From Sulfurimicrobium sp964552675 (lineage in GTDB: Bacteria > Pseudomonadota > Gammaproteobacteria > Burkholderiales > Sulfuricellaceae), in NCBI GenBank assembly GCA_964552675.1, contig CAZKHJ010000013.1:1-64000 (forward strand): 64,000 bases of DNA, in the 5' to 3' direction. A program made the position numbers and the translations under genes. The notes under the pieces are model-generated. The model did not search any database. It had not been told where the DNA came from and saw nothing but the letters and a program-made list of their open reading frames with translations. Positions 45,864 to 56,384 of this stretch are shown here, piece after piece (positions within the stretch are counted from its first letter, which is position 1; each line of letters opens with the position of its first letter).

Positions 45864-47141
45864 TCAGCGCACCTGATGGATATGCTGCCCCAGCATTTCC
45901 GGGGTAACAAGGGTAATGCCCTTCTCGGTGACGTAAAAACGCTTGGCGTCCTCCACCGGGTCCAGGCCGATCGTCATACCTTCCGGAATAATGCAGTCCT
46001 TGTCCAGCACCACTTTTTTCAGCGTCACATAACGGCCGATATCCACATTCGGCAGAATCACCGAATCCTCGATGTCGGCATAACTGTGCACCCGCACATT
46101 GGAAAACAGCAGGGAGCGGCGTACTGCGGCACCGCTGATGATACAGCCGCCGGAAACCAGCGAGTCCACTGCATATCCGCGCCGCGCATCGTCATCGAAC
46201 ACGAACTTGGCCGGCGGCAATTGTTCCTGATAAGTCCAGATCGGCCACTCCTCATCGTACAGATTGAGATAGGGCGTGATCTTGGTCATTTCCATATTGG
46301 CTTCCCAATAAGCATCGATCGTCCCCACATCGCGCCAGTACGGCTCGGCACCAGGCCGGCCAACGCAGCTGGCCTCGAAGGGATGCGCAAACACACGGTA
46401 GCGATTGACCAGATAGGGAATGACATCCTTGCCGAAGTCGTGGGTGGAATGGGAATCATCAGAATCACGAATCAGCTGTTCATAGAGGAAAGGCGAATTG
46501 AATACATAGATGCCCATACTCACCATAACGCGTCCCGGCTTGCCCGGAATCTCATCCGGCACCTCCGGTTTCTCGGTGAACTTCACCACGCGCTGGTGTT
46601 CGTCCACGGTCATGACGCCAAAGGCCGAAGCCTCCTCCACCGGGACTTCCATGCAGGCGACAGTCATGTCGGCCGCATGGGCGGAATGGAACGCCAGCAT
46701 TTCGCCATAATCCTGCTTGTAGATGTGGTCGCCCGCCAGGATCAGCACGTACTCTGACTTGTAGCTGCGCAGAATGTCCATGTTCTGGAACACCGCATCC
46801 GCCGTGCCCTTGTACCAGCTTTCCTGGATGCGCTGCTGGGCCGGCAGCAGTTCGACAAACTCGTTGAATTCGCCGCGCAAGAAGCTCCAGCCACGGTGCA
46901 GGTGCTGCAACAGGCTGTGCGCCTTGTACTGGGTAATCACGCCAATGCGGCGGATGCCGGAGTTGACGCAATTGGAGAGAGGGAAATCAATGATACGGAA
47001 TTTTCCACCAAATGGCACCGCCGGCTTGGCACGCCAGTCAGTCAGCGCCTTCAGGCGGCTGCCGCGCCCTCCGGCAAGAATCAGTGCAACGGTATTTTTG
47101 GTCAGCAGGCTGATAAAACGAGGGGTGGTGGATGAGTGCAA
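45864..47141 (-). CDS. glgC: Glucose-1-phosphate adenylyltransferase
   Basis: 425 aa from a TTG start (47141) preceded by GGGAGAA; no ATG precedes the conserved core. NTVALILAGGRGSRLKALTDWRAKPAVPFGGKFRIIDFPLSNCVNSG-type N-terminus, split here as LILAGGRGSRLKALT and KPAVPFGGKFRIIDF. Also DHIYKQDYG, VEEASAFGVM and SMGIYVF. The left-handed beta-helix end contains SGGCIISG. It makes ADP-glucose, the committed step of glycogen synthesis. Glycogen synthase (glgA) is not in the window. Confidence 0.92.
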   Translation of the reverse strand: MHSSTTPRFISLLTKNTVALILAGGRGSRLKALTDWRAKPAVPFGGKFRIIDFPLSNCVNSGIRRIGVITQYKAHSLLQHLHRGWSFLRGEFNEFVELLPAQQRIQESWYKGTADAVFQNMDILRSYKSEYVLILAGDHIYKQDYGEMLAFHSAHAADMTVACMEVPVEEASAFGVMTVDEHQRVVKFTEKPEVPDEIPGKPGRVMVSMGIYVFNSPFLYEQLIRDSDDSHSTHDFGKDVIPYLVNRYRVFAHPFEASCVGRPGAEPYWRDVGTIDAYWEANMEMTKITPYLNLYDEEWPIWTYQEQLPPAKFVFDDDARRGYAVDSLVSGGCIISGAAVRRSLLFSNVRVHSYADIEDSVILPNVDIGRYVTLKKVVLDKDCIIPEGMTIGLDPVEDAKRFYVTEKGITLVTPEMLGQHIHQVR

Positions 47142-47265
47142 AAAATTCTCCCGGGCTTACTGAAATCGTTTCCTGAATTATACCCCTTGGCACCGCGCGG
47201 AAGTTTGCCTAAAGCCGCCTTCTGGCATATTCTTGGTACATTCCCAACGCAGCGATGATGCCTCT

Positions 47266-49452
47266 ATGAAACCCAACCTCAGCGCCAAAGTCAACACAAA
47301 TTTGAAAGCGCTGCTAAAGGCCCGGCACCATGATCCCTTCTCATTTCTGGGGCTGCACCGGGTGGATGAACAATGGTCCGTCCACCTGTTTCTGCCTTTC
47401 GAACATCACGCTGAAATCCTGATCGACGGCACCTGGCTGGCACTGGAAAAAACTCACCCCGATGGCGTTTTTTTCTGGCATGGCCCGAGCACTCCACCTC
47501 TCCCTTACCGCATCAGGGTGCCGCGCAATGGTGGGTTTCATGAGTTTTATGACCCCTACGCCTTCCCCCCCCTGCTCAGCGACATGGATTTGCACCTGTT
47601 TGGCGAAGGCCGTCTGTATCAGGGCTATCGCATGCTGGGTGCGCAGGCGGGCGAAAGCATGGGTGTGAAGGGCATCCGCTTTGCCGTCTGGGCGCCCAAC
47701 GCGGAGCGGGTAAGCGTGGTGGGTGATTTCAACCGTTGGGATGGACGGGCTCATCCCATGCGCAGCCTCGGTTCGAGCGGGGTCTGGGAGCTCTTCATCC
47801 CGGAACTTCCGGCCGGCAGCCTGTATAAATTTGAGCTGCGCAATCGCCACAGCGGCCAGGTCATGATCAAAACCGATCCCTATGGCCAGGAATATGAATT
47901 GCGCCCCAGCACCGCCGCCAGAGTGCCTTCACCCCAGCGGCACGTGTGGCGAGATCAGGCATGGATGCAGGCACGAGGCAAGATCGACTGGTTGCATGCG
48001 CCCTTCAACATCTATGAGATTCACCCCGGTTCATGGCGGCGCCACCCCGATGGCCGCGTCTACAACTGGCGCGAACTGGCCGAGAACCTGCTGCCTTACG
48101 TGCAGGACATGGGTTACACCCACATCGAGCTGATGCCGGTTTCGGAGCACCCGCTGGACGAATCCTGGGGCTACCAGGCTACCGGCTATTTCGCACCCAC
48201 TTCGCGCTTCGGCACGCCGGATGATTTCCGTTTCTTCGTCGATGCCTGCCATCAGGCCGGTATCGGTGTCATTCTCGACTGGGTGCCGGCACATTTCCCG
48301 CAGGATTCCTGGGCGCTGGCTCGCTTCGACGGCACCGCCCTGTACGAGCACGAAGACCCGCGCCTGGGTTACCACCACGACTGGGGCACCCACATCTTCA
48401 ACTACGGGCGCCACGAAGTGCAGAGTTTTCTGCTGTCCAGTGCCCACTGCTGGCTGTCCGATTTCCACATCGACGGATTAAGGGTGGATGCCGTTGCCTC
48501 CATGCTCTACCTCGATTACTCGCGCAAGGCAGATGAATGGATTCCCAACAAGTATGGCGGGCGGGAAAATCTGGATGCGATTGAGTTTCTGCGCAGCCTC
48601 AACATCATGGTGCATGACGAATTCCCCGGCGCGCTGACTTTTGCCGAAGAATCCACCTCCTGGCCCATGGTTTCCAGGCCGGTATATCTCGGCGGCCTGG
48701 GTTTCTCGATGAAGTGGAACATGGGCTGGATGAATGACACACTGAAATACATCCATCACGAGCCGATCCACCGCCGTTTTCACCACAATGAACTGACCTT
48801 CGGCCAGCTCTACGCCTATACCGAAAACTTCGTGCTACCCTTCTCGCATGACGAGGTGGTGCATGGCAAAGGCTCGCTGCTGGACAAGATGCCGGGCGAT
48901 GCATGGCAAAAGTTCGCCAACCTGCGCGCCCTTCTCACCTACCAGATGACCTATCCCGGCAAGAAGCTCAACTTCATGGGCAACGAACTCGGGCAAGGGC
49001 GCGAATGGCGTGTCGGCGGCGAACTCGACTGGGGACTGCTGCAAATCCACTGGCACAAGGGCATGCAGGATCTCAGCCGCGACCTCAACCGCCTGTACCG
49101 CGACTTGCCCGCGCTGCACCAGCAGGATTTCGAAGTCACGGGATTTTCCTGGGTCGATTGTCACGATGCAGATCAATCGGTGTTGTCCTACCTGCGCTGG
49201 GGGCACGACGGCAGCGTGGTGGTGGTGGTCCTCAATTTCACGCCGGTTCCGCGCCATGGTTACCGTATCGGCGTCCCCAGAAACGGCGCCTATAAGGAAA
49301 TTTTCAACAGCGACTCCGGTTATTATGGTGGCAGCAATGTTGGCAACGGCATCGGGCTGGAAAGCGAAAATCAGCCCTGGATGGGGTTTGAACAATCCCT
49401 TGTCATCACCGTGCCACCTTTGTCCGGCATCATTCTGAGCCCAACCCGATAA
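47266..49452 (+). CDS. glgB: 1,4-alpha-glucan branching enzyme
   Basis: 728 aa from ATG 47266, the same length as the E. coli enzyme; the upstream in-frame TTG (47233) is less likely. Two N-terminal CBM48-type modules (YDPYAFPPLL, RFAVWAPNAERVSVVGDFN) precede the GH13 barrel, with GLRVDAVASMLY (nucleophile Asp), LTFAEEST (acid Glu) and LPFSHDEVVHGK. It introduces alpha-1,6 branches into glycogen. It is divergent from glgC across about 125 bases and 14 bases from pgi, so glgB-pgi form one operon. Confidence 0.93.
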   Translation: MKPNLSAKVNTNLKALLKARHHDPFSFLGLHRVDEQWSVHLFLPFEHHAEILIDGTWLALEKTHPDGVFFWHGPSTPPLPYRIRVPRNGGFHEFYDPYAFPPLLSDMDLHLFGEGRLYQGYRMLGAQAGESMGVKGIRFAVWAPNAERVSVVGDFNRWDGRAHPMRSLGSSGVWELFIPELPAGSLYKFELRNRHSGQVMIKTDPYGQEYELRPSTAARVPSPQRHVWRDQAWMQARGKIDWLHAPFNIYEIHPGSWRRHPDGRVYNWRELAENLLPYVQDMGYTHIELMPVSEHPLDESWGYQATGYFAPTSRFGTPDDFRFFVDACHQAGIGVILDWVPAHFPQDSWALARFDGTALYEHEDPRLGYHHDWGTHIFNYGRHEVQSFLLSSAHCWLSDFHIDGLRVDAVASMLYLDYSRKADEWIPNKYGGRENLDAIEFLRSLNIMVHDEFPGALTFAEESTSWPMVSRPVYLGGLGFSMKWNMGWMNDTLKYIHHEPIHRRFHHNELTFGQLYAYTENFVLPFSHDEVVHGKGSLLDKMPGDAWQKFANLRALLTYQMTYPGKKLNFMGNELGQGREWRVGGELDWGLLQIHWHKGMQDLSRDLNRLYRDLPALHQQDFEVTGFSWVDCHDADQSVLSYLRWGHDGSVVVVVLNFTPVPRHGYRIGVPRNGAYKEIFNSDSGYYGGSNVGNGIGLESENQPWMGFEQSLVITVPPLSGIILSPTR

Positions 49453-49466
49453 TTTTGCAGCCGAAT

Positions 49467-51120
49467 ATGTCCAATCTTACCCACTCCGCAGCCTGGCAAG
49501 CGCTGCAGCAGCATCATGAAATCATCTCGGCGCAGCAGATGCGCGACCTGTTCCAGAGCGATCCCCGTCGTTTCGAACGCTTCTCCCTCAAGCAGGGGAA
49601 TATCCTGCTGGACTATTCGAAGAACCTGATCACCAGCGAAACCATGGCACTGCTGCTGGATCTGGCACGGGAGGCAAAATTAAGCGACTGGATCGAAAAA
49701 ATGTTCCGTGGCGATGCCATCAACTTCACCGAGGGCCGCGCCGTGCTGCACACTGCCCTGCGCAACCGCTCCGACAAAGCGGTGATGGTCGAAGGCAAGG
49801 ATGTCATGCCGGAGGTGCGCCGTGTGCTGGCACAGATGCGCGAGTTTTCCGGGCAGGTTCGCAGCGGGAAATGGCTGGGCTATACCGGCCGAGCAATCAC
49901 CGATATCGTCAACATCGGCATCGGGGGGTCCGATCTCGGCCCGGTCATGATTACGGAAGCGCTAAAGCACTATGGGCAGGCGGGACTCAACGCTCACTTC
50001 GTGTCCAATGTGGATGGCACTCACATGGCCGAAACCCTCAAGCAGCTCAACCCTGAAACCACGCTTTTCGTCGTCGCCTCCAAGACTTTCACTACCCAGG
50101 AGACGCTGACCAATGCCCACTCAGCGCGGGAATGGCTGCTGCAGGCCGCGCACGACGAAGCCGNNNNNNNNNNCCATTGCCCGGCACTTCGTCGCCGTTT
50201 CCACCAATGCCAAAGAAGTGGCGAAATTTGGCATCGACACCGCCAACATGTTCGAATTCTGGGACTGGGTAGGTGGGCGCTATTCACTGTGGTCCGCCAT
50301 CGGACTGTCGATTGCGCTGTATCTCGGCATGGATCATTTCGAGGCCCTGTTGCAAGGCGCGTTCGAGATGGACGAACATTTCCGCAGCGCGTCCTTCGAG
50401 AAAAATCTGCCGGTCATCCTTGGCCTGCTGGGGGTGTGGTACAACAACTTCTTCAATGCCCAAAGCCACGTTGTTCTGCCCTACGACCAGTACCTTCACC
50501 GCCTGCCAGCCTATTTGCAGCAACTGGACATGGAGAGCAACGGCAAGCGCATTTCACGCGCTGGCGAGGCTGTCGATTACCAGACCGGGCCGGTGATCTG
50601 GGGCGAACCCGGCACCAATGGACAGCATGCCTTCTACCAGCTCATCCACCAGGGCACCAAACTGATCCCGGCTGATTTCCTTGCGCCGGTCGAAAGCCTC
50701 AATCCCATTGGGGCGCATCATCGCATCCTGCTGGCCAACTGCTTTGCCCAGACCCAGGCGCTGATGCAGGGCAAGACGGAAACGGAGGCTCGCGTGGAAC
50801 TGGAACAAAGCGGCATGAGCGGTACAGCACTGCAGCAACTGCTGCCGCACAAGGTGTTCCCCGGCAACAAGCCAAGCAACACCATCCTTTTCGACCAACT
50901 GACGCCGCATACGCTGGGTGCGCTGGTCGCCCTGTATGAACACAAAGTCTTCGTTCAGGGAATCGTCTGGAATCTGAATTCGTTCGATCAATGGGGTGTG
51001 GAACTGGGCAAGCAACTGGCCGGCAATATCCTGCCCGAGCTTACTTCCAGGCAGGAAACGCGGGCTTTCGACGCCTCCACCAACGGCCTGATTAACCATT
51101 GCAAAACGCTCAGCCGATAA
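49467..51120 (+). CDS. pgi: Glucose-6-phosphate isomerase (assembly gap inside)
   Basis: The start is ATG 49467 (MSNLTHSAAW). The first part has NIGIGGSDLGPVM and VVASKTFTTQET. Ten N at 50164-50173 break the frame, which resumes as IARHFVAVSTNAKEV, with WDWVGGRYSLWSAIGLSIAL, GQHAFYQLIHQGT and QGIVWNLNSFDQWGVELGK. All are canonical PGI segments, so the break is only an assembly gap. About 550 aa. It interconverts glucose-6-phosphate and fructose-6-phosphate, feeding the glycogen genes beside it. Confidence 0.93.
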
Positions 51121-51128
51121 AATCCGCC

Positions 51129-51971
51129 ATGTCCAGCAACACAGAAAATCTCGAACAACTGATCGGGAAAAGCATCACCATCCCGCCCCAGCCAAAAATT
51201 CTGGTGGATATTCATGAACTGGCGCAACAGAAGCAGCCCAAGCTGAACAGAATTGCTTCGCTGGTAAGCCAGGATGTCGGTCTGTCGGCGATGCTGTTCA
51301 AGGTAATCAACTCTCCTTTCTATGGGATGAGCAAGGAAATTGCCTCGGTTTCGCAGGCCATTTCCGTGCTGGGCCTGAATCCCCTGTTCACCATCATCAA
51401 ATGCGTTGCCCTGCGGCGCAGCATCAGCGGCAACTCCCCCGCATATGAGCGTTTCTGGGACCGTTCCAACGATCTCGCCCAGCTATGCTCCATCATTGCC
51501 AACAAACAGCAGCCGGTATCCCTGGTTTCGCCTGACCAGGCTTACATGCTGGGTTTATTCAGTGAATGCGGGGTTGCGATCCTGATGCAACGTTTCCCGG
51601 CCTACTGCGATGTGCTGAATCAGAAAGGCCCCCAGGACTGGCCAGACCTGGCAGAAGAAGACCGTAAATTCAGTACCAGTCATGATGTGGTGGGCTACAT
51701 GCTGGCCAAAAACTGGCATCTACCCGACTCCATCTGCCAGGCCATTCGCTTCCATCATGACATCATTCACCATGACGATCCTGAAACCGTGGCTCTGGTA
51801 GCCATCTTGCAAATGGCCATGCACATTTCCAGCATACTTTCGGGCTACCCGGACAGAGACTGGCCCCGCACCCAGGGAGTGGTGATGCAGGAACTGGGCA
51901 TCAGCCCGGACAGCCTGAAGGAATATGAGGAAGAAATTGCCGAACTGTTCCGGGAACAGCCAAGCCACTAA
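51129..51971 (+). CDS. HDOD-domain signalling protein
   Basis: 280 aa from ATG 51129. ASLVSQDVGLSAMLFKVINSPFYG and SVSQAISVLGLNPL are typical of HDOD domains. HFHHDIIHHD-like spacing (IRFHHDIIHHDDPETVAL) keeps some metal-like histidines, but the HD pair is not standard. HDOD proteins regulate signalling, often c-di-GMP or chemotaxis. It follows pgi closely (eight bases), which is probably incidental. Confidence 0.8.
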   Translation: MSSNTENLEQLIGKSITIPPQPKILVDIHELAQQKQPKLNRIASLVSQDVGLSAMLFKVINSPFYGMSKEIASVSQAISVLGLNPLFTIIKCVALRRSISGNSPAYERFWDRSNDLAQLCSIIANKQQPVSLVSPDQAYMLGLFSECGVAILMQRFPAYCDVLNQKGPQDWPDLAEEDRKFSTSHDVVGYMLAKNWHLPDSICQAIRFHHDIIHHDDPETVALVAILQMAMHISSILSGYPDRDWPRTQGVVMQELGISPDSLKEYEEEIAELFREQPSH

Positions 51972-52067
51972 GGCATCACCCCCAGCTGCCGCCGGACTAA
52001 AGGAAATCGGCTGCACGGCTTGCCTGCTTGACCCGTTGCGCTTCGATTCTGCAAGTCCGACAGGCTC

Positions 52068-53120
52068 CTAGAACAACTCAGCTTCCACGTTCAACGTCTG
52101 CGTTGCAACCTTGTGATCTTTTACCAAGGCCTCGTAGGAACAGACCTGGTTGCGGCCATGGTGTTTGGCATAATACAAGGCTTCATCGGCATGCCCCACC
52201 ACAGTTGCCGGTGCATCCTGACTACCGATCCTGACATAGCCGATGCTGATGGTCACCTTGCCGACCTGGGGAAAATCGTAGTTTTCCACCGTCTGGCGAA
52301 AACGTTCGAGAACCGTGCGCGCACCTTCATCATCGGTGGGATCAAGCGCCACGACGAACTCTTCCCCGCCAAAGCGAAACAGGTTATCCCTGTCCCTGAA
52401 TGAGCGGCGCATGATGCCCGCCAGCAGAAGCAGCACCTCATCACCGTAAAGATGGCCATATTTGTCATTGATACGTTTGAAGTGATCCACATCCAGCACG
52501 GCCAGCCAACGGACCCTGGCTCTCACCTCTTCTCGCCGGCTGGGTGACAGATTGGCATCATCCCCTCCCATGCGTGATTCCGACAACAGCTTGCCGATAT
52601 TCTTGTCAAAGGTACGGCGATTCAGCAGGCCCGTCAGGGTATCGCGTTCGCTCTCATCCAGGATCTGGACGTAGCTGCGGAAAATCTGGAGAAAACCGCT
52701 GGTCAGGCGAATATCGCTTGCATCATGCGGGCGCCCGATCACTTCCAGAACGCCCACCACACTATCCCGGCCAAAAACAGGATAGACATGTCGCATGTAT
52801 CCACCCGTTCGCGCCGGCCGGGACAAAAAAAGCCGTGTTTCAACACACCGGGAGAAATCTACATCCTCGCTCAGCAATACCGGCGTCATGCCATTCCCTG
52901 TCTTTACCCCCCGGGCGCGGCTGACCGAAATAGCCAGGCCAGCCTCGTTTCCATCCACTCCATTCCTGATCCAGTACAAGGCAACATCTTCCGCACCAAG
53001 CAACTCCTGCAGCGTACCAACCAGGCTTCTGACCAGCACATCCCGCTCAGAGTCGCGCGTGATGTGGATTACCGACTCCAGGACTGCAGAGGAAGAGTAT
53101 TTTTCCTTGGCGTGCGACAT
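52068..53120 (-). CDS. GAF-GGDEF diguanylate cyclase
   Basis: 350 aa. The N-terminal GAF-like domain (about 20-150) is followed by a GGDEF domain with DTLTGLLNRRTF, VDHFKRINDKYGH and the active-site FGGEEFVV (GGEEF). A product-inhibition site R-x-x-D is not obvious in front of it. No membrane segment, so it is a soluble cyclase. Its start abuts the stop of the DUF4139 gene with no gap, so they may be co-transcribed. Confidence 0.87.
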   Translation of the reverse strand: MSHAKEKYSSSAVLESVIHITRDSERDVLVRSLVGTLQELLGAEDVALYWIRNGVDGNEAGLAISVSRARGVKTGNGMTPVLLSEDVDFSRCVETRLFLSRPARTGGYMRHVYPVFGRDSVVGVLEVIGRPHDASDIRLTSGFLQIFRSYVQILDESERDTLTGLLNRRTFDKNIGKLLSESRMGGDDANLSPSRREEVRARVRWLAVLDVDHFKRINDKYGHLYGDEVLLLLAGIMRRSFRDRDNLFRFGGEEFVVALDPTDDEGARTVLERFRQTVENYDFPQVGKVTISIGYVRIGSQDAPATVVGHADEALYYAKHHGRNQVCSYEALVKDHKVATQTLNVEAELF

Positions 53121-54557
53121 TCAGAACCGCACTTTCGCCCGGTAGTTCAGCATGTTTTTTCCACCAGCCGGCACAGTCACCGTCCATACGGCCGTATTAC
53201 TGGCCTCCTTGCGATGCGGCTGACTCTCGGCAAGAATTTCCCAATCACCCGGCAGCGGCTCCATCACCTTCACCGTAACCGCTTCATCCTTGGCGTTTTT
53301 CAACTCGATCTGGTAGGCGCTCTCGAAAACATAGTTGTAGCGCCCGGTTCCACCGAGTTTCTGGAAATCGGTCTGTTTCTTGTCTGCGGTAACATCAAAA
53401 GCCTCGCCCAGTTTCAGCCGCACTTTTTCGTTGCGCGGGGTGTGATCGATGCGGTCCTCGCCGACAAACTGGGCGTTGCCTTTGCTATCCCTCTTGTAAA
53501 CCCTGACCACGCCCTTGGGCAGGGGCACCCCAAGGCCGCCGCTCTTGTTCAGGAATTCCACATATACGCCGACCTTGATTTTCTGCCCCAGATCGCCGTA
53601 GCTGCTGCGGTAATAATAATCCCGCCCTTGCAACAGCAATTCTTTCACCGCTGGAATATGACTGGCGGAGAGCAGCGCCACCTGTTTGGTCTGCTGCTCG
53701 GCAATGGTGGTCGGGCGCTCCAGGGTATAGAGGTGGTACTCGAACAGGCTTTCCTCGGCCATTGCCGGCGCCGCTGCGGGAAGCGCCTTCATCGCACGGG
53801 CTTCCTGGGCAAAATCAAGCTCGCGGCGTACCCGGTTGACGTCGCCGGCCACCAGCTGCAATCGGGCATTGGGATAACTGCTGCCACTGGTATTGGTCAG
53901 CGTGACCCAGCCATTGAGGTCGAGCCGATCATCACGAGCACTCAACTCCGCAACATAATCCGCGCGCCAGGCCAAGCCGCCAGTCAAATAACTCAGTTCC
54001 ATCAACTGCTCGCCGGCAGACGGATTCATCAGGGAAATCACCAGCGTCGGGCGGTCGCGCAGATTACCCGGCACATTCCTGAAGGCAATACGGCCAGGCA
54101 GCCCGGTTTCGATCCGGTCGGCAAATTTCAGCACCACCCCGCCATTGGTGCTGAGAACTGTCGCCACTTCACTGCTTTCCGCACCAGTAGCAGGATTGGT
54201 TTTGATCACAGTCACGCTCTGGCCAACATATTTATCCAGCAGTTTCTGTGGCGTCAGCAGATCGAAATCGAAGTTCTGCTCCAGTAGCGAAATGCCTTCA
54301 CCCCCCCCCAGACTCCGCAACAGGGCGCTTTCCGGCATGATGCGCGCACTGACGTCACGCCAGGCCAGCCGGTTCAACCCCCGGTCCAGGGAAATTTTGC
54401 GCTGGTCTTTCACCAGAGCAAGATTTTCGTTATAAATGGTGATTGCCACTTCCTGCTGATCCGGCAAGCCACTCGCCTTTTCTCCGGCAGGTACGGCCTG
54501 GGCACCAACCCCTATAGCAAACAAGGCAAATCCATAACTTAGCGATTTAAGCATCAT
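53121..54557 (-). CDS. DUF4139 domain exported protein
   Basis: 478 aa with a signal peptide (about 1-21). VAITIYNENLALVKDQRKISL and GLNRLAWRDVSARIMPES start the conserved region. LSYLTGGLAWRADYVAEL and the end NTAVWTVTVPAGGKNMLNYRAKV are the DUF4139 hallmarks. It is beta-rich and periplasmic, with no known activity. Two ATG codons (54557, 54554) follow each other. It lies between mltB and the diguanylate cyclase gene. Confidence 0.8.
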   Translation of the reverse strand: MMLKSLSYGFALFAIGVGAQAVPAGEKASGLPDQQEVAITIYNENLALVKDQRKISLDRGLNRLAWRDVSARIMPESALLRSLGGGEGISLLEQNFDFDLLTPQKLLDKYVGQSVTVIKTNPATGAESSEVATVLSTNGGVVLKFADRIETGLPGRIAFRNVPGNLRDRPTLVISLMNPSAGEQLMELSYLTGGLAWRADYVAELSARDDRLDLNGWVTLTNTSGSSYPNARLQLVAGDVNRVRRELDFAQEARAMKALPAAAPAMAEESLFEYHLYTLERPTTIAEQQTKQVALLSASHIPAVKELLLQGRDYYYRSSYGDLGQKIKVGVYVEFLNKSGGLGVPLPKGVVRVYKRDSKGNAQFVGEDRIDHTPRNEKVRLKLGEAFDVTADKKQTDFQKLGGTGRYNYVFESAYQIELKNAKDEAVTVKVMEPLPGDWEILAESQPHRKEASNTAVWTVTVPAGGKNMLNYRAKVRF

Positions 54558-54563
54558 GCCCCT

Positions 54564-55574
54564 CTAACGAATTGATGCCAGGTGCGCCAGCCTGATTTCG
54601 TCGCTCAATTGATACACCGCCATCGCATAAAACAGACTACGGTTATAGCGCGTAATCACATAAAAATTATTCAACCCGAGCCAGTACTCACGCCCGTCAT
54701 CAGTATCCACCGCCAGCAGCGCAGCCTGGGTTGCGGCAGGCAAAGGTTCCACGAGCTTGACGCCCCATGTCTGCAATTGCTCCACGCTATGCTCCGGTTT
54801 CAAAGCCCCCGTTAGCAAATCGCTGGGCACATCCGGCTGCAGGTAGGCACGCGTGGCAACCGGTTTGCCGCTCTCCCAGCCATAAGACTTGAGGTAATTT
54901 GCCACACTGCCAATGGCATCGGTGTTGTTATTCCACAGATTACGCTGGCCATCGCCATCAAAATCAACGGCATAGCTTCGGTAACTGCTGGGCATGAACT
55001 GTGGAATTCCCATCGCACCGGCAAAAGAGCCTCGTGCCGAAAGCGGGTCCCTGCCCTCTTCCCGCATCAGCAAAAGATATTGCTCCAACTCAGCACGGAA
55101 GAATTCGGCACGACGCGGGTAATCAAAAGCCAGGGTGGCCAGGGTATCGAGCACGGGGTACGGCAGGGGATAACTGCCATAGCGGGTTTCCACCCCGATG
55201 ATAGCAATGATTACCTCCTCTGGCACGCCATACACCTGGCGCGCGCGCGCCAGTGCGGCCGCGTTGTCATTCCAGAAACTGACCCCATGCGAAATGCGCC
55301 ATGGATTGACAAAGTTGCCGCGGTAACGCACCCAGGATGGGGGCTTGGCAACCTGCCCAGTCATGGTCCTGGTAACACTGGGGCGCGACGTAATATGCGC
55401 GAACAAGCTGGTCAGATTATCAACATCAAAACCATGCCTCCTTGCCATATCAGCGATAAATTCCTGCACTTCCGGGCGCTCTGAAAAGCCAGCGGCACCC
55501 GCCACCGGCTGCGTCAAGAACAGGCCAGCCGACAAGGCCAGACACAAAACAAGCCATAGATTTTTTCGTAGCAT
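54564..55574 (-). CDS. mltB: Membrane-bound lytic transglycosylase B-type
   Basis: 336 aa from ATG 55574 (MLRKNLWLVLCLALSAGLF); longer frames upstream have no ribosome-binding site. The signal peptide is followed by IAIIGVETRYGSYPLPYPVLDTLATLAFDYP, split here as IIGVETRYGSY (catalytic Glu) and FDYPRRAEFFRAEL, then GSFAGAMGIPQFMPSSYRSYAVDFDGDG-type motifs. It cleaves peptidoglycan to anhydromuropeptides. A lipobox is not clear, so it may be the soluble form. Confidence 0.9.
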   Translation of the reverse strand: MLRKNLWLVLCLALSAGLFLTQPVAGAAGFSERPEVQEFIADMARRHGFDVDNLTSLFAHITSRPSVTRTMTGQVAKPPSWVRYRGNFVNPWRISHGVSFWNDNAAALARARQVYGVPEEVIIAIIGVETRYGSYPLPYPVLDTLATLAFDYPRRAEFFRAELEQYLLLMREEGRDPLSARGSFAGAMGIPQFMPSSYRSYAVDFDGDGQRNLWNNNTDAIGSVANYLKSYGWESGKPVATRAYLQPDVPSDLLTGALKPEHSVEQLQTWGVKLVEPLPAATQAALLAVDTDDGREYWLGLNNFYVITRYNRSLFYAMAVYQLSDEIRLAHLASIR

Positions 55575-55691
55575 TATTTGTATAGGTGTACTGCAAACCA
55601 TCCATTTTGGCAAGAAAATAAGTGTCGACAGGTGCCGCAAAATTGGGTCTATAATTTGCCTAAGGAAGTGTTTCATACCGAGGAGGTATTC

Positions 55692-55970
55692 ATGATGACT
55701 GAACGCATTCCCGTCACCCCCGCCGACTATGACCAGGCACGCATCATCGAGCGCCCGGATGGCTTTTTCTGGCAGGACAAAGCTACTGACAAAGTGTTCG
55801 GCCCCTTCTCCACGCTGCTTGAAGCAGTCCACGACATGGAATATAACGACGAAACCGACTATGAACCAGGCGAAACGCTTGAAGAAGCGGAAGCAGAACT
55901 GGGTATTTCTGACTGGATTGATCCCGATACGGGCTTGCCTGGAGAAGAGTCACACTATCTTGGCAACTGA
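55692..55970 (+). CDS. Small acidic protein of unknown function
   Basis: 92 aa. A textbook ribosome-binding site, AGGAGG (55681 region), precedes ATG 55692. The protein is highly acidic (ETDYEPGETLEEAEAELG) with a central FFWQDKATDKVFGPF. No signal peptide and no recognised domain. It is divergent from mltB and is the last core-like gene before the accessory region. Confidence 0.75.
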   Translation: MMTERIPVTPADYDQARIIERPDGFFWQDKATDKVFGPFSTLLEAVHDMEYNDETDYEPGETLEEAEAELGISDWIDPDTGLPGEESHYLGN

Positions 55971-56384
55971 ACTGATGCTTAATCAGATGGCAAGACAGAA
56001 TAGACCGCTTCAATCATGGAATTTCCAACAGAAACCGAGTTACCAAGATTTTTTGTTGGAACGCTCGGTGCACCGTAGGAAATCAGGTTAAGCGCCAACG
56101 CAAAGCCGTCGCCCTCTTTCGTTCCGGCGGTGACCTCGAACACACCGGGCTACGGAAGCAGGGCGCATTTTTCTCTCCGTCAAGGACACGCTAACGGATA
56201 CGTTTTCGTGCCTGAAGCAAAAAACAATTGGCAACAAATTGATTCTACAATATTTTGGCGGAGAGGGAGGGATACTCTATTAAATAACAATTAATATTAA
56301 TAATCAATGTGTTACATCATTCGCTCAATTGCATTTTGTACCAGTTATTTGTACCAATCGTTGCTAGTTTAGCATTTGCTATTG
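55971..56384. other. Spacer at the left edge of the second accessory region
   Basis: The first 250 bases have average composition and no open frame I can defend. The last 130 are AT-rich and contain two direct copies of TTGTACCA (near 56337 and 56350), the half-site of the toxin-antitoxin operator at 57020. This could be the insertion boundary. Confidence 0.45.
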
